Assembly: GCA_032716605.1 (NCBI GenBank)
Contig: CM064501.1
Coordinates: 25,082,014-25,146,013, forward strand
Length of the DNA stretch: 64,000 bases
Direction of reading: 5' to 3'
Origin: Paralithodes platypus
Taxonomy: Eukaryota > Arthropoda > Malacostraca > Decapoda > Lithodidae
The position numbers were made by a program, and so were the translations under genes. Below the pieces are notes generated by a model that was not told the origin of the DNA, did no database searches, and saw only the letters and a program-made list of their open reading frames with translations. The stretch's first letter is position 1. The number at the start of each line of letters is the position of its first letter. This document shows positions 33,051 to 45,148 of this stretch, in pieces.

Positions 33051-33124
33051 GGACTTAAGTCCGACCCCGCCATTTAGTCCAATTTTCTCGTATCGGACTT
33101 AAGTCCGACCCCGCTAAATAAGGG
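33051..33124. repeat. Subterminal direct repeats at the piggyBac-like right end
   Basis: GGACTTAAGTCCGACCCCGC occurs at 33051-33070 and 33095-33114. Each contains a perfect 12-bp palindrome (GGACTTAAGTCC), and the second runs into the terminal inverted repeat. Such repeats are candidate transposase-binding sites. They have no counterpart at the left end. Confidence 0.75.
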
Positions 33125-33128
33125 TTAA

Positions 33129-33491
33129 CCAGAGCTTTTGCTGATAATAGCAGAAAAGGGCATGTACTCTACCTCAATATTGACAGTCTGTATCATGCCT
33201 CGTAGAGTGGTCGCCTTCTAGCTCAGTAAACACAACAGCTAAGGCGTAACACAAAACAAAACAACACACGCGGTACACCCATCCGGGACTCGTAGACGCC
33301 TGTTACAATGGTACCCTATTTTAACACTTCTTCCTGAGGACCGACCAATCTGGCAGCTGTGCTAGCTAATCTAAACCTTATTACTGCAACACAGATGTAT
33401 ACAAATGAGTAAGGACTCACTAGAAGCTCTGCGAACGACGAATGAAGCGGACACGGCGCGAGCCCTGTTGTCGGGAGGTACGCGGAAGAAG
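33129..33491 (-). other. DIRS-B leader, 5' part
   Basis: Continuation of the DIRS-B leader after the piggyBac-like block. It contains the conserved donor CTA/GTGAGT (intron start 33420). The surrounding ACAAATGAG and ACTCACTAG strings are shared with the same position in DIRS-A (16390-16412). Confidence 0.6.
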
Positions 33492-33744
33492 GAAGGACGA
33501 AGATGGGCGCTAAGGAGCCTGGTGTCAGGGAGGCAAAGCATAAGAAATCCACGTATATGGCAAGTCATATAATAACAGATATTAAATTAAATTTGCTTTT
33601 TTATGGAGTTTTTTTCTGTAGGGTACCCAATCAAAATGACGATTCCATAAGGGAATTAGGCGTGCACTTATGATGAGTACTCCATGATGCTTCCGTGCGG
33701 GCTATTCAAAATGCTGGCGCAGGATGTTGAATGGAGACTATTAC
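33492..33744. repeat. DIRS-B 5' inverted terminal repeat, interrupted
   Basis: Reverse complement of the inner part of 17127-17470. It stops at ATTAC (33740-33744), where the BEL complex begins, and resumes after the second ATTAC at 50523-50527 with TATTAATAGGCGAAG to about 50571. Confidence 0.85.
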
Positions 33745-33939
33745 TGTCGGGAATAGGGTAATGATCCCGACAGGTTTTGGTCCAATAGGACATTTGAATT
33801 TGGCGGTATCGTATCGCTTGTACGATTTCGGCTGGTTCTTTGTGTATTGTAGTTTATTCTTAAGTTAGGTTAAATATTAACTGTAATGTATAAATATCTA
33901 CATCAGCTCTAGATGTATTATGAAACCAAGTTCCCGATA
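33745..33939 (+). repeat. Outer BEL 5' LTR, internally deleted
   Basis: Starts TGTCGGGAATAGGG and ends ATTCCCGATA like the other LTRs, except that about 378 bp between ACCAAG and TTCCCG are missing (195 bp instead of about 573). It shares the diagnostic AACTGTAATG with the last LTR (49956-50522), whereas the other three have AACTATAATG, so these two are the outer element's pair. The deletion removes most of the likely regulatory sequence. Confidence 0.85.
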
Positions 33940-34764
33940 AATAATGGTCCTTCGTGCCCTAAAGCTTCCTTACCATAGTACCGTTTTGTTTGCTTCCTTG
34001 ACGCTTGTGGGCTTACAAATGGCTGCCGCCTCGCGCGTTGCAGGCCGACTGCTGTTCCCTAGTTTACACCCAGCTTCTTCCCTCGTGTTTTTTACCATTT
34101 AGGCGCCGTCTCTATCTTTTTTGGGACTAGTTTCCAGGTTTTTTGGGCGTGTGATCCTTGGCGTTTTTTTGGTGGGTTAGCTGGGCTGGAGATTGGGGTT
34201 GGGGTAATTTCGTCGGGCGCGATTTCGCGCTCATAGGCTAGGCTAGGCAGTCTAGGCCTGCAGGTGTCTTTGGTGGCTTTTCATTTCGCTTTGATGGTGT
34301 GCCTGTGGTGTTGCTTGTGTTTTGTCATTGTGGGACTCATTATTGATTATGCTGGTGGGGAGGGTTCTCATGTGACCTTTTATATTTAAATTTCATAATA
34401 GCCTAGGCCTAGTTGCTTAAAGTGGCGGTCATGAGTGTCGGTCTTTGTTAATTCCTAAGCGATTGCCAGTTAATAGTCAGACCTCATGATTGTAGCTTAA
34501 CCAACTAGGCTTACCTATAAAGGGCTTACAAAAATTAGTGCTTCACCTTACCCTTTCTTTTAATGGATTTAGTATTTAATTCTTTTGTCTAGTTAGATAA
34601 TTTCCTTTCGATAGTTTATATTAAGGGGGATGTAAGTATTATATAATTCTTTTTGAGTAAATTTCTTGAAGTAATGGGAGTTTGCCGCTGTTGATTCCTA
34701 AGCGATTAACGGTTTGTAGTCTGACCTCATTGTAGTTTAAGTTGCTTAAAATTAAACCTTAACG
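33940..34764 (+). other. Outer BEL leader
   Basis: A candidate primer-binding site starts TGGTCCTTCGTGCCC at 33945, five bases after the LTR (same at 38371 in the inner copy). The leader also has a partly repeated block (TTCCTAAGCGATT..AGTCTGACCTCAT) about 240 bp apart, present in both BEL copies, just upstream of gag. Confidence 0.6.
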
Positions 34765-37700
34765 ATGACAGATTTGAAGAAACTTAAGATTCTTAAGGGA
34801 GGGATGAAGGGAAGTTTAAATAGAGGTTTAAGAGATCTTGATGAATTTTTAATAAGTGCCACGGCTGATCAGATAAAAGGTAAATTTGCTACTGTTACTA
34901 AATCGCTAGCTGCTTATGATAGTTATTCTCAGCAGGTATATGGTTTATTGACAGTTACTGACGATGTGGAAGAAGAAATGTCGGCAGATTTTGAGTACTT
35001 TGAGGACGTTAATACAGCCTCAGCCAGACTATCTTCCACCCAAGAATCAACCTCTGTTAAGGATACCGGTACACCAAAGGCGACTGGTTTTAACCTGCCG
35101 AAGCTTACTTTGCCTACCTTTTCCGGGGATTCGGCTACCTGGACTGGATTTTGGGATATTTTTGAGTGTTCCATCCATCATCATAAAACACTCACGTCCA
35201 TCCAAAGGTTCACATATCTCCGTGGTCAATTGAAAGGGGAGGCATTGAAGCTAATCGATGGGTACAAGCTAGAAGCTACCAGCTACGAGTCTGCAGTGGA
35301 GTTGCTGAAGAGAACTTACGGGAGAGTGGAAGTCATCAAGACCGCATTAATGACTAAGTTCTTCACGCTAGATCCTCCATCCTATGATGTGACGGCCCTA
35401 AAGGAGTACTATGCCTCCTTTGAGAGCCTCCTCCGATCTATGGAGACAATGGCCGTCACCAAGGAGGAGATATTTAGTGTGAATATCTTGAATAAAATAC
35501 CCTCTCCCCTAAGGGAAATCTTAAGACGACAACTAAGCGACTCTCCACTAAACTTGGAAGCGTTGGTGCAGGTGTACCAGACTGAAGTCTTCAATATGGA
35601 GAGTACTGGACACTACCGACAAGTGGAGATGTCGCCATCTACTGCAGCTTTCCCGGTACAGACTTCTCCTAAACAGAAAAGGCCAATATCATTAGGTTGT
35701 AAGTTGTGCAGTATCCACGGTCATCTGTGGTATCAGTGTCCAAAGTATCCTAAGGCTACACAGAAGATTAGCAAGGCTAAATCACTTAAGTTATGTACCA
35801 GCTGTCTGGCAAGAGACCACTTCAACAGTACTTGCACCAATTCTTACATCAAACCTTGTAAGTATTGCAAGGGGAAACATTGGTTTTCCCTTTGCACCCA
35901 GTCTGATCGGCACGACGGCAAAGAAAAGGGGAGAACCCCCAAAGAGTCACATGAGAAAAGTAAGAGCGAGGGTGATAAAGTATCTGCCATGTCCATTGCT
36001 TCTCGAGAATGTCAATTGCTTCCTACTATGATGCTGCCAGTAGTGGGGAGTAATAATAATACTATAATGACGCGCACCTTACTTGACCAGTGCTCACAGA
36101 GGTCATTCGTTCTGCGGTCATCATTACCCCAGCTCAAGTGTACCAGCAAGGGTCAAGAGAATTTGCGTCTCCATGGTTTCACTGGTGAAATAGATTCCAG
36201 TGACTATGATATTGTGGAGATTTCATATGTTTATAGAAAAAAGGTATGTCCCATCAAGACTGTTGTGGTCGACACACTACCCAGTTTCTATATAGCATCA
36301 GAGATTCAACCACATTTGAAATATCTCAGAAGCAAGGGTTATAAACTGGCTGATGATCAACTCTCTGCTAACAATGGTATTATGCTACTGGTCGGAGCTG
36401 ATTATTACTACGACCTGGTTCACCCTGGATATCGGCGGGTAGATAAGCTAATAATGCTCCCCACGATCCAAGGTTATGCCATTTCTGGATCCTATGCCAC
36501 TTCCTCTCAAGACACACAGGTGGAGGTGGTTACGGTCCTCAAGGTAGCAGTAAGCCTCATAGATAAATATATTAGGCCAAATGTGCCTGATAATACAAGT
36601 ACTGATATAGATAAGCTATGGGACTTGAACAATATTGGAATTGACCCACATGAACTTGATCGTGAGTCCAAGCTAGCGTTAAGCTCATATGCAGAGACTG
36701 TAACGTATGACTCTGGCAGAGGTCAGTATGTGGTAAGGCTCCCTTGGAATGATAACAAGAGTAAATTACCTACTAATTTCCATCTAGCACTTGGTAGGTT
36801 ACGTGGGCTTCAGAAGCAGTTTGTCAAGGATTCAAGTTATTGCGAGACTTATGCGGCAGTTTTAGCCGAGCAGGTACAACGTGAATTTGTGGAGAGAGTA
36901 GATCTCAGTGAGTATGGGGATAACATCCATTACCTTGCTCACCATGGGATTAAAAAGGACAGTTCCACCACTCCTGTTCGTATTGTGTATGACTGCTCTG
37001 CTAAATCCAGTGATCGCTCCTATAGCCTGAATGATTGTCTGTACATGGGTCCGTCCCTGGTCTCTGATCTAGTGCAAATTATGTTGCGCTTCAGATGTCA
37101 TAAGTTTGCATGGGTCGCCGATATTGAGAAGGCCTTCCTGATGCTTCAACTCCATCGTCTCAAGAGATGCTGGGAGATCCGTGATATATTTGCCAAGGCT
37201 CATTTATACTTAAGAGAATGGGCCACTAATAGTGATCTTTTGAAAGGTCAATTTGCTTCTGACGGTGTGGCTACTGAGAATAGTGAGGTGAAGTTTTTAG
37301 GCCGCAAATGGGACACTACCACAGATTGTATATCCTTCTGTCACACCCCATGCGGCAGTGAGCTTATTACCAAGAGAAACTGCTTAAGCTTGTCAGCGAG
37401 GTTGTTTGATCCCATAGGTATTTTGCTGCCTGTTACAATCCGTGCTCGTATGTTTTTACAGCAACTGTGGCGGCTAAAGCTAGATTGGGACACGCCCCTC
37501 CCGATTGAGTTACAGGATACTTGGCGGTTGATTCGGTCGGACCTTTCCGCATGTTGCAAGGTCCAACTTCCTCGTCAGGTTATTAGTGGTCACCAGGTGG
37601 ATCTACATGCCTTTTCTGATGCTAGTAATAGTGCGTACGGTACTGCCATATACATATGTAATGGTAGTGAAGCGACACTGGCTATAGCGAAGGCTAAAGT

Positions 37701-37792
37701 ATATTAAAGAAGATTACAGTTCCTAAATTAGAACTTACTGCATTGCTTCTGTCTGCTCGTCTAATAAAGTTTACACTGGATGCTTATACAGA
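34765..37792 (+). pseudogene. Outer BEL gag-pol, 5' part, RT core deleted
   Basis: ATG at 34765 opens 980 codons nearly identical to the inner element: gag, CCHC-like knuckles (CTSCLARDHFNSTC, CKYCKGKHWFSLC), protease region (LLDQCSQRSF) and the start of RT (VADIEKAFLMLQLHR). An exact 240-bp in-frame deletion (equivalent to 41585-41824 of the inner copy) removes 80 residues, including the YVDN active site. The frame is then lost at 37705-37707 by a small indel before RNase H, and the sequence is cut at ACAGA by the inner insertion; homology resumes at 45149. Confidence 0.88.
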
Positions 37793-38365
37793 TGTCGGGA
37801 ATAGGGTAATGATCCCGACAGGTTTTGGTCCAATAGGACATTTGAATTTGGCGGTATCGTATCGCTTGTACGATTTCGGCTGGTTCTTTGTGTATTGTAG
37901 TTTATTCTTAAGTTAGGTTAAATATTAACTATAATGTATAAATATCTACATCAGCTCTAGATGTATTATGAAACCAAGTTATGGGTTATAATTATTATGA
38001 GCCGGCAGCCATATGTAATTTCGCGAAGCGATTGGAAGCCGGCCCTTCAGTCTCTCAACCAACACCATACAGTCAACATCTCCTCCCCCGGCCCTGACTC
38101 AACCCACAGTTCACCATGTGCTACAACTAATAACAATATTAACAACAGTCCTACATCACCAGTCCTCACTCCTCTAAGCTAAGTTCATTGTATCGATATT
38201 GTATTATGTGAACATTCCTACATGTCATGCAATTGAATTAGCCGCGTGTGGGGGACTGGATTACACCCATCGAATACCTCGTTGGTAATTATAATATAAC
38301 TATTTGTTGGGATATTTCATGTACCAGTGATATGTAATTTAACCTCTTTATCTAAATTCCCGATA
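37793..38365 (+). repeat. Inner BEL 5' LTR
   Basis: TGTCGGGAAT..ATTCCCGATA, imperfect 10-bp inverted termini. A 73-codon frame inside every full-length LTR copy is a by-product of sequence identity. Confidence 0.9.
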
Positions 38366-39190
38366 AATATTGGTCCTTCGTGCCCTAAGGCTTCCGTACC
38401 GTAGTACCGTTTTGTTTACTTCCTAGACGCTTGTGGTCTTACAAATGGCTGCCGCCTCGCGCGTTATTGGCCGACTGCCATTTCCCTAGTTTCGACCCAG
38501 CTTCTTCCCTCGTGTTTTTTACCGTTTAGGCACCGTCCCTTTCTTTTTTGGGACTAGTTTCCAGGTTTTTTGGGCGTGTGAGCCTTGGCGTTTTTTTGGT
38601 GGGTTAGCTGGGCTGGAGTTTGGGGTTGGGGTAATTTCGTCGGGCGCCATTTCGCACTCCTAGGCTAGGCTAGGCAGTCTCGGCCTGCAGGTGTCTGTGG
38701 TGGCTTTTCATTTCGCTTTGGTGGTGTGCTTGTGGTGTTGCTTGTGTTTTGTCATTGTGGGACTCTTTATTAATTTTGCTAGTGGGGAGGGTTCTCATGT
38801 GACCTTTTATATTTAAATTTCATAATAGCCTAGGCCTAGTTGCTTAAAGTGGCGGTCATGAGTGTCGGTCTTTGTTAATTCCTAAGCGATTGACGGTTAA
38901 TAGTCTGACCTCATGATTGTAGCTTAACCAACTAGGCTTACCTATAAAGGGCTTACAATAATTAGTGCTTCACCTTACCCTTTCTTTTAATGGATTTGGT
39001 ATTTAATTATTTTGTCTAGTTAGATAATTTCCTTTCGATAGTTTATATTAAGGGGGATGTAGGTATTATGTAATTCTTTTTGAGCAAATTTCTTAAGTAA
39101 TGGGGGTTTGCCGCTGTTGATTCCTAAGCGATTAACGGTTAGTAGTCTGACCTCATTGTAGTTTAAGTTGCTTAAAATTAAACCTTAACG

Positions 39191-42100
39191 ATGACAGATT
39201 TGAAGAAACTTAAGATTCTTAAGGGAGGGATGAAGGGAAGTTTGAATAGAGGTTTAAGAGATCTTGACGAATTTTTAATAAGTGCCACGGCTGATCAGAT
39301 AAAAGGTAAAATTGCTACTGTTACTAAATCGCTAGCTACTTATGATAGTTATTCTCAGCAGGTATATGGTTTATTAACAGTTACTGACGATGTGGAAGAA
39401 GAAATGTCGGCAGATTTTGAGTACTTTGAGGACGTTAATACAGCCTTAGCCAGACTATCTTCCACCCAAGAATCAACCTCTGTTAAGGATACCGGTACAC
39501 CAAAGGCGACTGGTTTTAACCTGCCGAAGCTTACTTTGCCTACCTTTTCCGGGGATTCGGCTACCTGGACTGGATTTTGGGATATTTTTGAGTGTTCCAT
39601 CCATCATCATAAAACACTCACATCCATCCAAAGGTTCACATATCTCCGTGGTCAATTGAAATGGGAGGCATTGAAGTTAGTCGATGGGTACAAGCTAGAA
39701 GCTAACAGCTACGAGTCTGCAGTGGAGTTGCTGAAGAGAACTTACGGGAGAGTGGAAGTCATCAAGACCGCGTTAATTACCAAGTTCTTCACGCTGGATC
39801 CTCCATCCTATGATGTGACGGCCCTAAAGGAGTACTACGCCTCCTTTGAGAGCCTACTCCGATCTATGGAGACAATGGCCGTCACCAAGGAGGAGATATT
39901 TAGTGTGAATATCTTGAATAAAATACCCTCTCCCCTAAGGGAAATCTTAAGACGACAACTAAGCGACTCTCCACTAAACTTGGAAGCGTTGGTGCAGGTG
40001 TACCAGACTGAAGTCTTCAATATGGAGAGTACTGGACACTACCGACAAGTGGAGATGTCGCCATCTACTGCAGCTTTCCCGGTACAGACTTCTCCTAAAC
40101 AGAAAAGGCCAATTTCATTAGGTTGTAAGTTGTGCAGTGTCCACGGTCATCTGTGGTATCAGTGTCCTAAGTATCCTAAGGCTACACAGAAGATTAGCAA
40201 GGCTAAATCGCTTAAGTTATGTACCAGCTGTCTGGCAAGAGACCACTTCAACAGTACCTGCACCAATTCCTACATCAACCCTTGTAAGTATTGCAAGGGG
40301 AAACATTGGTTTTCCCTTTGCACCCAGTCTGATCGGCACGACGGAAAAGAAAAGGGGACAACCCCCAAAGAGTCACATGAGAAAGGTAAGAGCGAGGGTG
40401 ATAAAGTATCTGCCATGTCCATTGCTTCTCGAGAATGTCAATTGCTTCCTACTATGATGCTGCCAGTAGTGGGGAGTAATAATAATACTATAATGACTCG
40501 CACCTTACTTGACCAGTGCTCACAGAGGTCATTCGTTCTGCGGTCATCAATACCCCAGCTCAAGTGTACCAGCAAGGGTCAAGAGAATTTGCGTCTCCAT
40601 GGTTTCACTGGTGAAATAGATTCCAGTGACTATGATATTGTGGAGATTTCATATGTTTATAGACAAAAGGTATGTCCCATCAAGGCTGTTGTGGTCGACA
40701 CACTACCCAGTTTCTATATAGCATCAGAGATTCAACCACATTTGAAATATCTCAGAAGCAAGGGGTATAAAATGGCTGATGATCAACTCTCTGCTAACAA
40801 TGGTATTATGCTACTGGTCGGAGCTGATTATTACTACGACCTGGTTCACCCTGGATATCGGCGGGTAGATAAGCTAATAATGCTCCCCACGATCCAAGGT
40901 TATGCCATTTCTGGATCCTATGCCACTTCCTCTCAAGACACACAGGTGGAGGTGGTTACGGTCCTCAAGGTAGCAGTAAGCCCCATAGATAAATATATTA
41001 GGCCAAATGTGCCTGATAATACATGTACTGATATAGATAAGCTATGGGACTTGGACAATATTGGAATTGACCCACATGAACTTGATCGTGAGTCCAAGCT
41101 AGCGTTAAGCTCGTATGAAGAGACTGTAACGTATGACTCTGGCAGAGGTCAGTATGTGGTAAGGCTCCCTTGGAATGATAACAAGAGTAAATTACCTACT
41201 AATTTCCATCTAGCACTTGGTAGGTTACGTGGCCTTCAGAAGCAGTTTGTCAAGGATCCAAGTTATTGCGAGACTTATGCGGCAGTTTTGGCCGAGCAGG
41301 TACAACGTGGATTTGTGGAGAGAGTAGATCTCAGTGAGTATGGGGATAACATCCATTACCTTGCTCACCATGGGATTAAAAAGGACAGTTCCACCACTCC
41401 TGTTCGAATTGTGTATGACTGCTCTGGTAAATCCAGTGTTCGCTCCTATAGCCTGAATGATTGTCTGTACACGGGTCCGTCCCTGGTCTCTGATTTAGCG
41501 CAAATTATGTTGCGCTTCAGATGTCATAAGTTTGCATGGGTCGCCGATATTGAGAAGGCCTTCCTGATGCTTCAACTCCATCGTGAAGACAGGGACTCGA
41601 CAAGATTTTTATGGCCACGGGACCCAATGGATCTAGATTCGGAGTACCTGGTCTACAGGTTCAGAGTCGTCTTATTCGGGGCGACATGTTCCCAGTTCCG
41701 TCTCAACGCTACTATCTTGCGTCATCTTGAGGAGGCTGGACTAGGTCCTGACTTCAAGAATGAGATCAAGCAGGGGATCTATGTGGACAATCTTCAAGGC
41801 ACCGGAGACAATGAAGATTTATTGCTCAAGAGATGCTGGGAGATCCGTGATATATTTGCCAAGGCTCATTTATACTTAAGAGAATGGGCCACTAATAGTG
41901 ATCTTTTGAAAGGTCAATTTGCTTCTGACGGTGTGGCTACTGAGAATAGTGAGGTGAAGTTTTTAGGCCACAAATGGGACACTACCACAGATTGTATATC
42001 CTTCTGTCACACCCCATGCGGCAGTGAGCTTATGACCAAGCGAAACTGCTTAAGCTTGTCAGCGAGGTTGTTTGATCCCCTAGGTTTTTTGCTGCCTGTA

Positions 42101-44524
42101 TCAATCCGTGCTTGTATGTTTTTACAGCAACTATGGCGGCTAAAACTAGAATGGGACACGCCCCTCCCGACTGAGTTACAAGATACTTGGCGGTTGATTC
42201 GGTCGGACCTTTCCACATGTTGCAAGGTCCAACTTAATCGTCAGGTTATTAGTGGTCAACAGGTGGATCTACATGCCTTTTCTGATGCTAGTAATAGTGC
42301 GTACGGTACTGCCATATACATATGCAATGGTAGTGAAGCGACGCTGGCTATAGCGAAGGCCAAAGTAGCCCCTATAAAGAAGATTACAGTTCCTAAATTA
42401 GAACTTACTGCATTGCTTCTGTCTGCTCGTCTAATACAGTCTACACTGGATGCTTATACAGACGTACTACGGATTAATAACGTCTATGTCTGGAGCGACA
42501 GTCAAATAGCGCTTTCGTGGGTACACAGCCAGAAGGTGTTACCTGTTTATGTTTCTAATCGCACTGATGAGATTCATGACTTAGTTCCTACAGCTGCATT
42601 TCGCTATGTGAGCACCAGGGATAACCCCAGTAACATAATTTCCCGGGGGATCTCGGCACAGCAGTTTATGTCTTCCTCTATTTGGTGGCATGGACCTCCA
42701 TGGCTTACATCTCCACCTGAATGGCCTCAGGATTTCAGGGATTACATATCTGATCCTTCAAGTCGGCCCCAAGATGATGTGTTAAGTAGTTCGAATGTGA
42801 GTACTACACATCAGGATAACAAGTTGGTAGAGTGGGAACGATACGGCAGCTATGATCAAGTAATACGGGTATTTGCATGGATATACCGTTTCACTAATAA
42901 CATGAGAAGTCGGGCTCACGGGTCTTTCCTTAGTGAAGATTCGAAGCATATCAGACTCCATGAATTGAGATCAGCAGAAGCAAAACTAATATGTTTAGTA
43001 CAAAAGGAATCTTATCCTACTGAACATCAAATCCTGAGCAAGGAATCAAAGGCCAAACCCTCAAACTTAATGAGGCAGCTAGGATTATATATGGAAGGAG
43101 GCATAATTAAGTGTAGAGGCAGGATACAAAAGGCGGACAGTATTGATTCTGCAAAATATCCTGTCCTCCTTAGCTCCTCTCATTTGATTACCAAATTGTT
43201 GATTCGCCAATGCCATCGGACCTGCCTACATTTTGGCGTAAATTATGTTCTGGCGTATATGCGACAACGTTGGTGGATCTCTAAGATGCGACAAGCAATT
43301 AAAGGGATCCACAATAGCTGTACTATCTGTAAAAGATTACAGGGTAAGCCTTACTCCCCATTAGATCTACCTCCCTTGCCTGAGTTCAGGGTACAAAGGA
43401 CGGAACTATTTCAGGTAACCGGGGTAGACTACACCGGAGCGATTCATGTTAGAGAATCGCCCGGTAATATCATAAAGGTATATGCCGTCCTATTCACATG
43501 TGCGGTAACCAGAGCGATTCATATTGAATTGATTGACGACCTATCCAGTGAGGGGTTTTTGCATACTCTAAGACGCTTTGCAGGCCGCAATGGTTTCCCT
43601 CAAATTATTATGAGCGATAATGCGACTTGTTTTGTCGGGGCCTCTAAATATCTCCAGAGTTTAATGGATGACCCGCAGGTTGTGGCTACCCTCACTGGAA
43701 AGGGTTGTCAATGGAGATTTATACCAGCACGTGCACCATGGTTCGGGGCAATTTGGGAGAGAACAATCGGTATCGTCAAATCTGCCTTGAAGAAGGTATT
43801 AGGAAGGGCACTGGTGACCAGACGGGAGTTGCAAACCATCTTAATAGAGATTGAGATGTTAGTCAACGACAGGCCCTTGACCTATACCTCGGCAGATGTT
43901 GATGACCTCTTACCTATTTCGCCTTCCATGATGACACGTGGACGAACCCTTAATACCTTTCCTAGATCGTCCGTAAATGACGAAGATCTGCATGACCCTA
44001 CGTTCGGCAATGCTGACGCCACACGTCGTCACTTCCAGTATGTAAACAAGGTGTCCGACGATCTATGGAAACGGTGGACCCAAGAATATTTGCTGTCTCT
44101 TCGCGAGCGTCACTCTCATAAGATCAAAGGGACGAATCAACGATGGCCTCGTATCGGGGATATCGTCCTGATTCATGATGAGCGTCCTAGGTTATTTTAG
44201 AAGCTTGGGAGGATTATCGATTTGTTCCAGGGCATTGATGGTCTTATAAGGGTTGCTAAAATACGAACTTCGACTGGGGTTACTACTCGCCCAGTCGTGA
44301 GGTTATATCCCTTGGAGCAGGATGTTGAACTGCCGGATTATCCTGGCGTCTCTACTGATACCCCTCCGCGGGAGAGTGCTGGTGACAGTGCTCCTCAAGG
44401 TGGGGCAGCAGATGATGAGAAGGATGATCCTCCTCAGGCTTCAAGTGGCGCTCGTCCCAAAAGGAGGACGGCTATGAGTTCCGTGGATCTTTGGAGATCA
44501 AAGATCCAACAAGGTGATCTTTGA
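39191..44524 (+). CDS. Inner BEL gag-pol polyprotein, one late nonsense codon
   Basis: ATG 39191; open for 1,669 codons to a TAG at 44198-44200. Both other copies have TGG there, and reading past it continues to 44524 (1,777 residues). Domain order by residue: gag about 1-300; knuckles about 312-380; aspartic protease region about 440 (LLDQCSQ, lacking the usual DSG/DTG glycine); RT about 690-940 with VADIEKAF (783) and YVDN (about 863) in place of YVDD; RNase H about 1020-1150 (AFSDASNS, VWSDSQIAL); integrase with HHCC-like part about 1340-1380 and DDE residues in VDYTGAI, MSDNATC and WERTIGIVK (about 1413-1525); a C-terminal BEL-specific segment (RWPRIGDIVLIHDERP). The stop removes only the last part of that segment. 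Confidence 0.9.
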
Positions 44525-44575
44525 CTTCGATGTCCTTTTTTTGTTCCTGTATATCATTTTTGGTGGCGGGCAATA

Positions 44576-45148
44576 TGTCGGGAATAGGGTAATGATCCCG
44601 ACAGGTTTTGGTCCAATAGGACATTTGAATTTGGCGGTATCGTATCGCTTGTACGATTTCGGCTGGTTCTTTGTGTATTGTAGTTTATTCTTAAGTTAGG
44701 TTAAATATTAACTATAATGTATAAATATCTACATCAGCTCTAGATGTATTATGAAACCAAGTTATGGGTTATAATTATTATGAGCCGGCAGCCATATGTA
44801 ATTTCGCGAAGCGATCGGAAGCCGGCCCTTCAGTCTCTCAACCAACACCATACAGTCAACATCTCCTCCCCCGGCCCTGACTCAACCCACAGTTCACCAT
44901 GTGCTACAACTAATAACAATATTAACAACAGTCCTACATCACCAGTCCTCACTCCTCTAAGCTAAGTTCATTGTATCGATATTGTATTATGTGAACATTC
45001 CTACATGTCATGCAATTGAATTAGCCGCGTGTGGGGGACTGGATTACACCCATCGAATACCTCGTTGGTAATTATAATATAACTATTTGTTGGGATATTT
45101 CATGTACCAGTGATATGTAATTTAACCTCTTTATCTAAATTCCCGATA
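44576..45148 (+). repeat. Inner BEL 3' LTR
   Basis: Full-length, matching 37793-38365, and immediately followed by ACAGA and the outer pol. Some open frames start inside this LTR and run into pol; that is readthrough, not a new start. Confidence 0.9.

Larger units (their letters stand above)
24470..33124 (-). mobile_element. piggyBac-like block carrying a DIRS copy
   Basis: TTAA at 24466-24469 and 33125-33128 flanks perfect 15-bp inverted ends (CCCTTATTTAGCGGG). TTAA duplication with CCC/GGG ends is the piggyBac hallmark. The right end carries two copies of a subterminal repeat. One coding exon resembling a piggyBac N-terminus reads inward from that end (32941-32614) and stops at a GTAAGT donor; no catalytic DDD core is visible in the remaining 8 kb. 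That space holds simple repeats, a degenerate repeat array and a 5-kb DIRS-A copy. I infer an autonomous element that lost its core and received insertions; two separate piggyBac ends facing each other by chance is less likely given the perfect termini. Confidence 0.7.
37793..45148 (+). mobile_element. Inner BEL element, complete
   Basis: 7,356 bp with two 573-bp LTRs (37793-38365 and 44576-45148) of essentially identical sequence and the target duplication ACAGA inside the outer pol. One long gag-pol frame is interrupted only by a late TAG. The near-identity of the LTRs indicates a recent insertion. Confidence 0.92.

Noticed and set aside
37961..38182. 73-codon frame within BEL LTRs as a small protein
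   Set aside because: Present because the LTRs are copies of each other; composition is not protein-like and it lies outside gag-pol.
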